Below are positions 1 to 8,548 of a DNA stretch of 64,000 nt, one piece after another; the first letter of the stretch is position 1, and every line of letters starts with the position of its first letter. The notes under the pieces are model-generated. The model ran no database searches and was not told where the DNA came from. It saw nothing but the letters and a program-made list of their open reading frames with translations. The translations under genes were made by a program, and so were the position numbers. The stretch spans positions 620,001-684,000 of the forward strand of contig NZ_JAOEJU010000001.1 in assembly GCF_025447595.1 (NCBI RefSeq). Direction: 5' to 3'. This DNA is from Pseudomonas koreensis (GTDB lineage: Bacteria > Pseudomonadota > Gammaproteobacteria > Pseudomonadales > Pseudomonadaceae).

Positions 1-1000
1 GAATGCCGAACGCGCCCAGATCCAGATCGTAACGCGCTTGCCATGAGCGCTCATGGGCGCCGTTGAAGTCCGCGTATTTGATCGAGTTGGCAAGGTAGAT
101 CGAATCGCCCCCGACGAAATCGAAAGGTGTGTCGCCATTGATGCGCTGCCAGCCGAGCATCACCGCGTGGGCACCGAAGGTGTATTTGCCCGAGAGGCTG
201 AACGCCGTGTTATCGATCTCGCCCGCCAGTGCCTGGCCGGTATCGCGGGTGTGATAGACATTGGCGTCGAGGAACAGTCCGGACTGCTTGAAGTGCAGGT
301 TCGCATAGTACTGGCGCCAGGTGTCGCTCAGGTCGGAGGCGTAGAGTGCGCCACCCACGGGACGGTCACTGAACAGATCGGTACCGATGAAACTGATGTT
401 TTCACCTTCGGTGCTGGCGCCGTAACCCTGAAAGTCGCCTTTGCCGGATGAGCTGTCCTGATTCTTGAACGCGGTGAAACGCCCGGCCACCAGGCGCGCG
501 TTGTCGATTTCATGGCTGTCGAGCAGAAAACCGGTGGCGTATTCGGGTTGCAGGCGCTTGTCGGAGGTATCGAACACCGGGGTTTCCACGGTCATTTCAC
601 CGAAGGCGACGGTGGTTTTCGACGTCTTGAGTTTCAGCGCTGCGCCGGCGCTGGAGTAGTTGCTCTCGCTGCGACCATCGCTGTCTACCGGCAGCAGCCC
701 CGTGCCGGAATGGCCCTTGCCGCCGTCGAGTTTCAGGCCATAAAACGCGTGGGCATCAAGCCCGAATCCAACTGTTCCCTCCGTGAAACCGGATGCGAAA
801 GTACCGATAAACCCTTGAGCCCACTCCTGTTTGTAGTTCTTTCCCGCAGGTGATGGCGAGCGATAGTCGTTGCTCAGGTAGAAGTTGCGGCTGAGCACTT
901 CGCCTTTGGCGTCATCGAGAAAACCACTGGCGAGAGCCGCGTCGGCCATGCCGCACAGCAATAAAGCCAGCGTAAATCGCGGCTGCGGAAAACCTTTCAT
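1..1000 (-). CDS. OprD-family outer-membrane porin (3' end cut by window)
   Basis: Outer-membrane substrate-specific porin of the OprD/OpdX family, which takes up small acids, amino acids or peptides. Reading the minus strand from ATG at 1000 gives a signal peptide (MKGFPQPRFTLALLLCGMADAALA) followed by the family's usual opening: GFLDDAKGEVLSRNFYLSNDYR, then the QEWAQGFIGTFASGFTEGTVGFG strand pair. Later come repeated amphipathic beta strands and a conserved QARYDLDLGAFGI stretch just before the window edge. About 333 residues are visible of a usual 420-450, so the C-terminal strands lie outside. The reading frame stays open to base 1. An ATG at 1007 is out of frame, which supports 1000 as the start. 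The substrate cannot be read from sequence. Confidence 0.9.
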   Translation of the reverse strand, partial: MKGFPQPRFTLALLLCGMADAALASGFLDDAKGEVLSRNFYLSNDYRSPSPAGKNYKQEWAQGFIGTFASGFTEGTVGFGLDAHAFYGLKLDGGKGHSGTGLLPVDSDGRSESNYSSAGAALKLKTSKTTVAFGEMTVETPVFDTSDKRLQPEYATGFLLDSHEIDNARLVAGRFTAFKNQDSSSGKGDFQGYGASTEGENISFIGTDLFSDRPVGGALYASDLSDTWRQYYANLHFKQSGLFLDANVYHTRDTGQALAGEIDNTAFSLSGKYTFGAHAVMLGWQRINGDTPFDFVGGDSIYLANSIKYADFNGAHERSWQARYDLDLGAFGI

Positions 1001-1199
1001 GTGTCATGGACCGGCTATGGCGAAAAGTAGCCGGATGTTGGCGCAGATTGATCCCTTCACGATTGAGCTGATGTGCTGAGTTGCCCGTTCCGAACGACCT
1101 CTGAAAGTCATGCTACGGCACAGGTTGAATCGGGGGAGTTGATCTAGATTGTAGGAGCAGCGTTCAGATCATTTCCCGCTCAGGGGTGACAACCACATC

Positions 1200-2603
1200 A
1201 TGACTTCCCAGAAGAAACCGTCGCGCAAGAAAGCCGCTACCGCAGAGTCCAGCCCGGTGTTCCGTTCCCGGGAGGAGCGTATGGCCCGCGGAAAGCAGCT
1301 TCGCAAACAGATTCCCCGCGAATCCCATGCCGAATGGAAATCGCCGGGGCGACAGCGGGACGTGATCGCCATTCTTGGCAAGTCCAACCGTGACCGGTTG
1401 AGCGAGCTGGTGCCTATCCGCTATGGCCGAATGTTGCGCAGCCCGTTCACCTTTCTGCGCGGTTCTGCTGCCCTGATGGCGCATGATTTGGCCAAAGGGC
1501 CGAACATCGGCGTGTCGGTGCAGGCTTGCGGCGACTGCCATTTGCTCAACTTCGGGCTGTTCGCGACGCCTGAGCGCAATCTGATCTTCGACCTCAACGA
1601 CTTTGACGAAACCCTGCCTGCGCCCTGGGAGTGGGACATCAAACGGCTCGCGGCCAGTTTTGCGGTCGCTGCACGAGACGGCGGCGCTGCCGATGCCCGC
1701 GCCCGGGAAATCGCCGTCGCCTGCACTCGAGCGTATCGCGAACATCTGCGGGCCTACTCGAAAATGAGCCCGCTGGAGGTCTGGTACTCCCGGCTCGATG
1801 CACAGACGTTGCTGGACGAGTCACCCGATGAAAAAACCCGCAAGTTCCGCCAGCAATTGTTCGACCGGGCTCGCGAACGGGTGATGGAAAGCGTCTTCCC
1901 GAAAATTGCCGAGCAAGTGGCCGGGCAACCGCGAATCGTCGACCAGCCGCCGGTGATCCAGCATGTGCCGGAGCCGCATTTCATGGAGCGTGTGCGCAAG
2001 GGACTGGCGGCCTACCGTCAGAGCCTGTCCGATGAACGCAAGGTGCTGCTCGATCGTTATCGGCTGGTGGATGCGGCACTCAAAGTCGTGGGTATCGGCA
2101 GTGTCGGAACGCGTTGCTACATCGCCTTGCTGTTCTCCGAGGAAAATCACCCGCTGATTCTCCAGTTCAAGGAGTCCTGCCAATCCGTGCTCGAACCCTA
2201 CGCCGGCAGGTGCCGTTACGACAATCAGGGGCAGCGTGTAGTGATGGGGCAGCGCCTGATGCAATCGTCCAGCGACATATTCCTGGGCTGGGCGCGTGGA
2301 CCTGCCGGCTACGACTTCTTTGTCAGGCAATTGCGCGACATGAAACTGTCGGTGCCGCTGGAAAACATCAACGCGACCCAACTGGAGCGTTACGCCGACT
2401 TCTGCGGCCTGACGCTGGCTCGCGCCCACGCCAAATCAGGCGATGCGGCGACCATTACCGGTTATCTGGGCAAGGGCGAGGCATTCGATGAAGCACTGGG
2501 AACCTTTGCCCTGCGGTATGCCGACCAGACCGTGCGCGATCATGACGTGTTGTTGAAAGCCGCCAGGGCCGGTCGAGTGAAGGTGCTCTACGAGGAGGAA
2601 TAA
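1200..2603 (+). CDS. DUF2252 family protein
   Basis: 467-residue cytoplasmic protein of the DUF2252 family; biochemical role unknown, with a fold thought to be distantly related to aminoglycoside/choline-kinase-like proteins. Diagnostic pieces are present in order: GKSNRDRLSELVPIRYGRM (around 60-80), FTFLRGSAALMAHDL, CGDCHLLNFG (around 117), IFDLNDFDE (around 135) and WEWDIKRLAAS (around 145), followed by a helical C-terminal half. There is no signal peptide, and the N-terminus is basic. It stands alone, ends in a strong stem-loop terminator shared with the convergent gene, and has no obvious operon partner. Family assignment is firm; function is not. Confidence 0.9.
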   Translation: MTSQKKPSRKKAATAESSPVFRSREERMARGKQLRKQIPRESHAEWKSPGRQRDVIAILGKSNRDRLSELVPIRYGRMLRSPFTFLRGSAALMAHDLAKGPNIGVSVQACGDCHLLNFGLFATPERNLIFDLNDFDETLPAPWEWDIKRLAASFAVAARDGGAADARAREIAVACTRAYREHLRAYSKMSPLEVWYSRLDAQTLLDESPDEKTRKFRQQLFDRARERVMESVFPKIAEQVAGQPRIVDQPPVIQHVPEPHFMERVRKGLAAYRQSLSDERKVLLDRYRLVDAALKVVGIGSVGTRCYIALLFSEENHPLILQFKESCQSVLEPYAGRCRYDNQGQRVVMGQRLMQSSSDIFLGWARGPAGYDFFVRQLRDMKLSVPLENINATQLERYADFCGLTLARAHAKSGDAATITGYLGKGEAFDEALGTFALRYADQTVRDHDVLLKAARAGRVKVLYEEE

Positions 2604-2640
2604 ACAAAGACCGCCATAAGGACACAGGGCGGTCTTTGTT
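2603..2640. terminator. Bidirectional stem-loop terminator
   Basis: Perfect 13-bp inverted repeat AACAAAGACCGCC (2603-2615) and GGCGGTCTTTGTT (2628-2640) with a 12-nt loop. It begins inside the stop codon of the DUF2252 gene and sits 7 bp from the stop of the convergent DUF1254 gene. The A-rich outer left arm and T-rich outer right arm suit termination from both sides. Confidence 0.85.
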
Positions 2641-2647
2641 CACGGGC

Positions 2648-4138
2648 CTATTTCACCTTCACCACATCATCCGGTTTCCAGGTCTGGTCGTAGAACTCGA
2701 CGCCAGTGCCATACAGGCGCACCGCCGCCAGGAAGTTGCGGCCGCTGATTGTCTGGATGAAATTGGAATCGTCGACATTGGCCGACTTGTTCGGCCCGAA
2801 GTAGATGTCGATGGATCCGTCGCTATTGGTTTTCACCTTGTTGAAGCCATTGATCGACGGCAGCAACTGCGGTGTTTCCGGCATGGTGCCGTCGGTGATG
2901 TTGTAGGCCGTAACCGCCCAGAACAGCTTGGCCGGCGGGTTTGGCGGCAGGTGCAATTTGTATTGTTTGCCGCCATCGAGGAAGTCGCCGTCGGCATCAC
3001 GAGTGGCAAACGGGTATTTCGAGCCCTGATCAAGCGTACGCATCACCATGGCCGGGGCCGAGGAGTAAGCGATCTGGAAATACGCCGCTCGCTGGCTGAC
3101 GTCCCGATAACTTTCCTGTTGCCAGTCGGCAGTGCCGCCCGCCCAAGTGTTCAGGTACTGACGATCCTTGTAGTAGCGAGTGCGCTCATCCGGCCGACCA
3201 AGCTGACGCTGGGCGAGGATCATTTTCGGCGCGGTCTCGACCGCTTGCTTGAGCAACGCTTTCTGTTTGTCCGTTGGGTTGAACGGCTGCCCCTTGATGA
3301 TGCCGATGGCCGCCAACCCGCCGCGGTCGGAAGGGTCGATCGCCGAGACCGGTTCGTAATCGACGAACGCCTTGAGTTTGTCCCAATAGCTGTTGTCGAC
3401 GGGATACATCATGTCGAGATGCTTGCCACTGGCATTGGGGAATTCCATCGGTTTGACGTCTTTCTCCATCGCCCACAACGGATAGACGCGGGTTCGCTCG
3501 GCGGTCTGCACTGCCGGCTTCGGATCCGGGCCTTTGTCACCGGGTTTCATGATGGTGCGAAAGAACAGGAACACGTTGTAGGTGGGTGACTTGAACGCAA
3601 AGTAGCCTTTGGGAATTTCACCGTCGTAGTCGGGTGGCAGCAGCAGATAAAGGCCGCCACGAGCCCTGTCCGGGCCGATGGCGCCGACGTCGGTGAGGGT
3701 GCGCTGGAAGAAATCGGTGAACATCCCGATCACGTTGGGTGGTGCGGCCACCACAAGCGGGCCGGTTTCTTTCAGATCCAGATAGCTCATTGAGTAAATG
3801 ACGTCGGCATTGGGCGTCGGCACCCAGGCGCGACTGTCCATGCGGTCCTTCCAGATCGGAAGAACGTTGTACCCCTTACCAAAGGCGGCTTGCGAACCAT
3901 CACGCAGGCCGATGGTGTTCAGCGCCGGCAGCATGGCGATGTAGGCGTGTATGGCGTTCTGGTAATAGAGCTCGTCGCGCAGTTTTTCCGCTTCGTCATT
4001 TGGCAGCCAGTTGCCGTTGTTGATTTGTTTGAGCAGCGGAGGCGCAGCCGGTTCGGCAGCGAAGGCGGGCAGGGCGAGCAGCGTTGTGCTGCCGATCAGA
4101 CAGGCGGCGGTTGCCGTGCGTATGCGATGAAGGATCAT
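2648..4138 (-). CDS. Secreted DUF1254/DUF1214 domain protein (copy 1)
   Basis: 496 residues with an N-terminal signal peptide (MILHRIRTATAACLIGSTTLLALPAFAA), so periplasmic. The N-terminal half is DUF1254 (around 60-190, including WVPTPNADVIYSMSYLDLKETGPLVVAAPP). The C-terminal half is DUF1214 (around 370-480, including PAKLFWAVTAYN and SIDIYFGP). Members of this pair of families are common secreted proteins of unknown biochemical role. It is downstream of a second DUF1254/DUF1214 gene in the same direction (82 bp apart) and probably shares its transcript. The two copies differ clearly in sequence, so this is an old duplication rather than a recent one. Confidence 0.88.
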   Translation of the reverse strand: MILHRIRTATAACLIGSTTLLALPAFAAEPAAPPLLKQINNGNWLPNDEAEKLRDELYYQNAIHAYIAMLPALNTIGLRDGSQAAFGKGYNVLPIWKDRMDSRAWVPTPNADVIYSMSYLDLKETGPLVVAAPPNVIGMFTDFFQRTLTDVGAIGPDRARGGLYLLLPPDYDGEIPKGYFAFKSPTYNVFLFFRTIMKPGDKGPDPKPAVQTAERTRVYPLWAMEKDVKPMEFPNASGKHLDMMYPVDNSYWDKLKAFVDYEPVSAIDPSDRGGLAAIGIIKGQPFNPTDKQKALLKQAVETAPKMILAQRQLGRPDERTRYYKDRQYLNTWAGGTADWQQESYRDVSQRAAYFQIAYSSAPAMVMRTLDQGSKYPFATRDADGDFLDGGKQYKLHLPPNPPAKLFWAVTAYNITDGTMPETPQLLPSINGFNKVKTNSDGSIDIYFGPNKSANVDDSNFIQTISGRNFLAAVRLYGTGVEFYDQTWKPDDVVKVK

Positions 4139-4184
4139 GATGTTTGCCTCAAAGACCGGACGATTCTGGTGTGAATGGCATTCA

Positions 4185-4210
4185 TTCCAGCCGTCCGCAG
4201 ACGGCTGGAA
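4185..4210. repeat. Intercistronic hairpin between the two DUF1254 genes
   Basis: Perfect 11-bp inverted repeat TTCCAGCCGTC / GACGGCTGGAA around a 4-nt loop (CGCA). It lies in the 82-bp gap between copy 2 (upstream) and copy 1 (downstream). No T-run follows on the minus strand, so it is more likely an mRNA-stabilising or partial read-through structure than a full terminator. Confidence 0.6.
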
Positions 4211-4220
4211 CCTCTGGGCT

Positions 4221-5687
4221 TTACTTGATTTTCTTGATCACCGGCGGCTGCCAGCTACCGTCCAGAATCGCCTCTTTGCCCCAATAGGCGCGGATGTACA
4301 GCGAGATCGACTCCTTGGGTGACGGCAGCCAGTTGGTTTCCTTGTCCTTGCCCGGCGAAACGGGACCGACGTAGAGCGTCAGCGAACCATCGGCATTGCG
4401 CTTGAGGTCCTTGTTCTTGGTGCCCAACGAGTAGCGATTGAGCTTGTTGGCACTGAAAAGGTGTTTTTCGTTGTACAGGGTCAGCGACCAGAAGCCATTC
4501 ACCGGAGGTTCCTGGCCGGCGGCAAACGTCACCTCGTAGCTGTGATTGCCGTTGAGTTGCGCGCCCTGATTGTCGAAGTCCGTGTAGAAGTACTGGGTCT
4601 CGGTCGGGCGGTTGTCGAACATGTTCGACTTGGCGGTGCCGGTCCGGTTGAAGTAGTCAACGCCGAACTGTGCGTTGTTGGTCGAGCGGTTCCAGCCGTT
4701 GCCGGCTGGCCGGCCATTGTGCTTCCACTCGAAAAACGGCTTGATGATTTCTTTCTCGCTGTCGATGGCGGTCTGCACCAGCAGTTTCTTGATGGCGGGA
4801 TCTTTTTCGGCGGCCTCCATCAACAGGCGGAACTGACCATAAAGCGCCTCTTCGCCCGGCAGTGGCGGAACTGTCTCCAGCACCCTCGGGAATTGATCGA
4901 AGAACTTCTCCGGAATCACCCATTTGGTTTCGCCGCCGCTGGCCTTGCCGGCGTTGGGATTCGGAATGTCCGGAGTGTTTTTCCAGTCGATGGTTTTCAT
5001 CTTCCCGTCGAAATCCTTGAGCGGGTAGAAGGCGACCTGATTGAGTTTTTCCTGAATGGCTGCGCGGTCTTCTTTGGTGTCATCCATGAAAATGCGCGGG
5101 ATGGCATTCGTCAGCGCCGTCGGACTGCGGATGATCGCCTCAACACCCTCGGGTTTTTCGCCTTTCCAGTTGGGCCCCACCAACAGATAGAAACCAGGCT
5201 TGCTGGCATAGGCCTTGCCCAGTTCACCCACTTGATCGGTCCGCTGATCGTAGATCGAGTAAACCCAGAAACGGTCGCCGAAATCAGGCACCTGGGCGAT
5301 CACCGGTTCCTCATCGAGAGAGAAAAAGCCAAGGCCGTAGACCACGTCCTGGTTCGGGCACGTGACAAACGTTTCGTCGGGGGTGATGTAGTCATGCAGC
5401 ATGCCCAACTGACCGAGCGGTGCCACCGGCAGAATGCCGCCGAGCAGTCCTGGATGAGGCGCCCTGGTGATGGTGTCATTGCGATTGATCATGTTGATCA
5501 TCGGCCAACCCCACAGGTAGGCCATGCGCGCAATGGCTTTGACGTACTCGGGATGCATCAGCACACCCGACGCTGGCAGCGTGACCGGCGACGGGGATGA
5601 GGTTTCCTGCGCGGCCTGCACAAGCGGCACCGAAGTCAGGGATGCCATGAGCATGGCGGACGAAAGCAGTTTCATTGCTGGATTCAT
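4221..5687 (-). CDS. Secreted DUF1254/DUF1214 domain protein (copy 2)
   Basis: 488 residues with a signal peptide ending near VPLVQAAQ, hence periplasmic. DUF1254 spans around 55-190 ([49 protein letters not shown]). DUF1214 spans around 370-470 ([28 protein letters not shown]). It is the first gene of a probable two-gene unit with the copy ending at 2648. The hairpin at 4185-4210 between them could set different levels of the two products. The reaction is unknown for the family, and nothing nearby indicates a substrate. Confidence 0.88.
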   Translation of the reverse strand: MNPAMKLLSSAMLMASLTSVPLVQAAQETSSPSPVTLPASGVLMHPEYVKAIARMAYLWGWPMINMINRNDTITRAPHPGLLGGILPVAPLGQLGMLHDYITPDETFVTCPNQDVVYGLGFFSLDEEPVIAQVPDFGDRFWVYSIYDQRTDQVGELGKAYASKPGFYLLVGPNWKGEKPEGVEAIIRSPTALTNAIPRIFMDDTKEDRAAIQEKLNQVAFYPLKDFDGKMKTIDWKNTPDIPNPNAGKASGGETKWVIPEKFFDQFPRVLETVPPLPGEEALYGQFRLLMEAAEKDPAIKKLLVQTAIDSEKEIIKPFFEWKHNGRPAGNGWNRSTNNAQFGVDYFNRTGTAKSNMFDNRPTETQYFYTDFDNQGAQLNGNHSYEVTFAAGQEPPVNGFWSLTLYNEKHLFSANKLNRYSLGTKNKDLKRNADGSLTLYVGPVSPGKDKETNWLPSPKESISLYIRAYWGKEAILDGSWQPPVIKKIK

Positions 5688-5777
5688 TGGCGTGATTCCT
5701 TACGACTCAATGGAAACGCTGCGGTCTTCACATTCGACCGAAGCACCGTTATTGCCTGCTGGTTCTTTACGACTTCG

Positions 5778-7493
5778 CTACCCCGGAGCTGCGGCTGCCA
5801 GGGTGTTATCCGTGCAGATCACTTGATTCCTGCCATTGTGCTTGGCGGCATACAGGCGTCGGTCGGCGGTGGCGACCAGGCTCTCAAGGCCCGTGCAGTG
5901 ATCGGCGTGGAACTCGGCCACACCGATCGAAACCGTCAGGCGCACCTCTTTGGAAGGCGCCGTGGCCAGCAAGACGCTGTCGTCCAGAACGCACACCGAC
6001 TCGGCAATGGTCTGACGCAATGATTCGGCGCGACGGGTGGCCTCGGCCAGGCTCATGCCGGGCAGCAGGATGCAGAACTCTTCACCGCCGTAGCGCGAAA
6101 CCAGATCCTGCGCCCGCACGGACGCTCGACACACGGTTGCCAGATGCTTGAGCACTTCGTCGCCGGCCGAATGGCCCCAGCGATCATTGATGCTCTTGAA
6201 TTTGTCGATGTCGAACATCAGCAGTGAAATCGGCTGTGTCGCATCAGAACCAGCGATCAACGCCCCGACATCGGATGTCAAGCGGCGGCGGTTGGCCAGT
6301 TGAGTCAACGGGTCCCGAAGTCCCAGATCTCGCAGTTGGGCATTCAGCGCGATCTGTCCCTTGAGCAGGCGGTCGACAATCACCAGGGTCATGACCATCA
6401 ACATCCCGAGCAACGCCCACACAAAGAAGAACACAGTGCTGAACTGGGCGATCACGGACCAACGCAGGGTCGCCCCGGACAACAGGTTGACCAGCATCAG
6501 GCGCGAGTTCGGCAACTGTTGATAGAGCAACAGGCCGGACTCTGTGGTGATGACCCCGGAACGCTTCTGAAACAACGTCGCCATGGAAAGTGCAGCAGGG
6601 GTTGCCGTCAGGGTCTGCAATCCATCCTCGTCTGCCGCCGTAAAGTCTGGCTCGCTGGAGGCAATCAGCGTCCCGTGTTCGTCGAGCAATGCGTGCAGGG
6701 CATCGGAGGGCGTGGTCTTGATCATGTATTGCTGGAGTCGTTGCTGGGGCACGACAAAGACGATGGCACCACGAAGAATGCCATTCACCACCACCGGGGT
6801 ACTCAGGGACAATTGCGTACCGCCGGGGACCAGGCCTTCCTTGACGACACGCACGGCGGTCTCGAAATCCTCCGGCTGTTTCGGGGCCTCACTCATCACT
6901 TTCGAGGCGGCGAACTGTTGCAGTGCAGTTTCGATCTGATCGTCCCGGATCGCCGGATAGGCCACGACCAGCCCTGAGGTGGACAGGAAGAAGATGTTCG
7001 TCAGATCAACGTTGATCTGATGCACCTCCGGCAGGATTTGACTCATGATCAGCGCCATCCGGGTGTCTTCGGAAAACTGACGGTGCTCGCGGATCAGGCC
7101 GGGAATCGACAGCACTCCGGCGTCATCCAGCGCCCTGACCGGTGCATCGTCGGGCGGAACCGACAAACCCAGCAAGGAGTGCCCTTGCTCTGTCGCAATC
7201 GCTTGAAAAGCCGGGGGAGGGTGTGCCCCCGGTGGGTCATTGTGTTCGTTTAGCAGGATGCGCTCGGCCGAATTGCGCAACGTCAGCAACTGTTTCTTGT
7301 GGGTCGAAATGGCAGTATCGATGGCGATGGCTTGCAGTTGAAGGCTGTGTTGACGAGTTTCCAGTTCACGCTCATACAGCACCCAGTATTGCCGGGCGGC
7401 GAGGACCACGGTCACCACAAAAAACGCGACAAAGCAGGCGATGACAATTCGCCTCGGTGCCGTTTCACTGTGGATGGGCAATTGACTCAGCAC
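5778..7493 (-). CDS. Membrane diguanylate cyclase with periplasmic sensor
   Basis: 571 residues. A first transmembrane helix (around 17-35), a long periplasmic Cache-like sensor region (around 36-340) and a second transmembrane helix (around 345-372) precede a cytoplasmic GGDEF domain (around 390-560). The active-site signature is GGEEF (in SRYGGEEFCILLPG), which is active in many cyclases. An RAQD motif five residues before it matches the RxxD product-inhibition site. DPLTQLANRR and FDIDKFKSINDRWGHSAGDE are intact. Predicted to make cyclic di-GMP from two GTP in response to a periplasmic signal, shifting cells towards sessile life. It is monocistronic; the ligand is unknown. Confidence 0.92.
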   Translation of the reverse strand: MLSQLPIHSETAPRRIVIACFVAFFVVTVVLAARQYWVLYERELETRQHSLQLQAIAIDTAISTHKKQLLTLRNSAERILLNEHNDPPGAHPPPAFQAIATEQGHSLLGLSVPPDDAPVRALDDAGVLSIPGLIREHRQFSEDTRMALIMSQILPEVHQINVDLTNIFFLSTSGLVVAYPAIRDDQIETALQQFAASKVMSEAPKQPEDFETAVRVVKEGLVPGGTQLSLSTPVVVNGILRGAIVFVVPQQRLQQYMIKTTPSDALHALLDEHGTLIASSEPDFTAADEDGLQTLTATPAALSMATLFQKRSGVITTESGLLLYQQLPNSRLMLVNLLSGATLRWSVIAQFSTVFFFVWALLGMLMVMTLVIVDRLLKGQIALNAQLRDLGLRDPLTQLANRRRLTSDVGALIAGSDATQPISLLMFDIDKFKSINDRWGHSAGDEVLKHLATVCRASVRAQDLVSRYGGEEFCILLPGMSLAEATRRAESLRQTIAESVCVLDDSVLLATAPSKEVRLTVSIGVAEFHADHCTGLESLVATADRRLYAAKHNGRNQVICTDNTLAAAAPG

Positions 7494-7520
7494 TGGCCAG
7501 CTCCTTGGGGCGACGCGCCG

Positions 7521-8339
7521 TTATCGAGGGAACAGAAAGGTGACCGCCACACGAAAGCCCCAGCCTTGTGGGCCATCCTTCGCGGTATCAGCCCAGTAAC
7601 GCGGGCCGGCCTGAACCGTCAGCGGGTGGCCGTCGATTTTCAGCAACTGGGTGACGGTCAGGTTGATCGGCACCGACCATTCCCGTGATTGCCAGTTGTA
7701 GGTCGACTCGGTGTTGATGCCATAAGTGGTGAATTGGTGGTTGGTGTACGAGAAGAACGGCTGGAGGAAAGTCTGGTTGACCTTTTCCTTGTCATCCGCC
7801 GGACTGCCTTCCAGTCCCCAGAGATGATTGGCCAGGATGCCGCGTGTCCAGCCATTGGATTGTTTGAGCGCCACCACCGTTGGTCCCAGCGCCCATTGCT
7901 CGCTGCTCAGCAATTCATCACTGCCGGTGGGAATCAACAGGGCAGGGCCGGCACCGAGAATCCAGCCGCTGTGTGTCGGCTGTTTGGGGGAAAAGAAAAA
8001 GCTCTGGGTGACATCGCCCACACCGGACTTGTCGGCAACACCACCGGGTGCCAGTCCGTGCTGGTCGATCACCGGCAGGATGGTGCGGGAAATCAGGTTC
8101 CAGTCTTCGTTCAGGGTAAACGGCAACACCGGTTGAATATTGGTGACGCTGTGCATGCCCTCGCCACTGGGCCCCATTTTTTGATCCCAGTTGTACTGGA
8201 TGGGCAGGCTGTACATGGCGGCGACGGGATTGAGCGCCTGTTTTGCCAGTTCGGCAGAGTCGTCGGCCCATGCCAAAGTGGCTTGCGACGACCCGATCAG
8301 CGACACCACTGCAAACGTAACGGTTGCCTGCGCACGCAT
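7521..8339 (-). CDS. Outer-membrane beta-barrel protein, MetA-pathway/neuromedin-U type
   Basis: About 272 residues from the ATG at 8339, chosen because AAGGGGAA precedes it and a signal peptide (MRAQATVTFAVVSLIGSSQATLAWA) follows directly; a longer reading from 8396 adds an unlikely G/S/A-rich leader. The mature part is rich in alternating beta strands (YSLPIQYNWDQKMGPSGEG, ILGAGPALLIPTGSD, QTFLQPFFSYTNH, VQAGPRYWADTAKDGPQGWGFRVAVTFLFPR) and ends close to an aromatic residue, typical of barrels. It resembles proteins annotated as transporter or neuromedin-U-like in Pseudomonas. The transported substance, if any, is unknown. Confidence 0.75.
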   Translation of the reverse strand: MRAQATVTFAVVSLIGSSQATLAWADDSAELAKQALNPVAAMYSLPIQYNWDQKMGPSGEGMHSVTNIQPVLPFTLNEDWNLISRTILPVIDQHGLAPGGVADKSGVGDVTQSFFFSPKQPTHSGWILGAGPALLIPTGSDELLSSEQWALGPTVVALKQSNGWTRGILANHLWGLEGSPADDKEKVNQTFLQPFFSYTNHQFTTYGINTESTYNWQSREWSVPINLTVTQLLKIDGHPLTVQAGPRYWADTAKDGPQGWGFRVAVTFLFPR

Positions 8340-8548
8340 CTTTTCCCCTTGGCCGGCTGGCGCCGACGCACTGCCCCCGGAACTTTTTGTCCCCAAACCA
8401 GCGTAGGCGGCAAAAACCGTTTCGTCCGCTGCGCCGGTGTGTTTTGCGTCACGAATCCGGCGGCTATCGGCTGAACGGCCAGATCTGACAACCCTTGGGC
8501 GCTGAACTACGCTGCGATCTGTATCCCCCCGACGTAAGGAACTGACAC

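Noticed and set aside
2636..3589. 317-codon plus-strand frame
   Set aside because: Antisense to the DUF1254 gene and begins inside the terminator hairpin.
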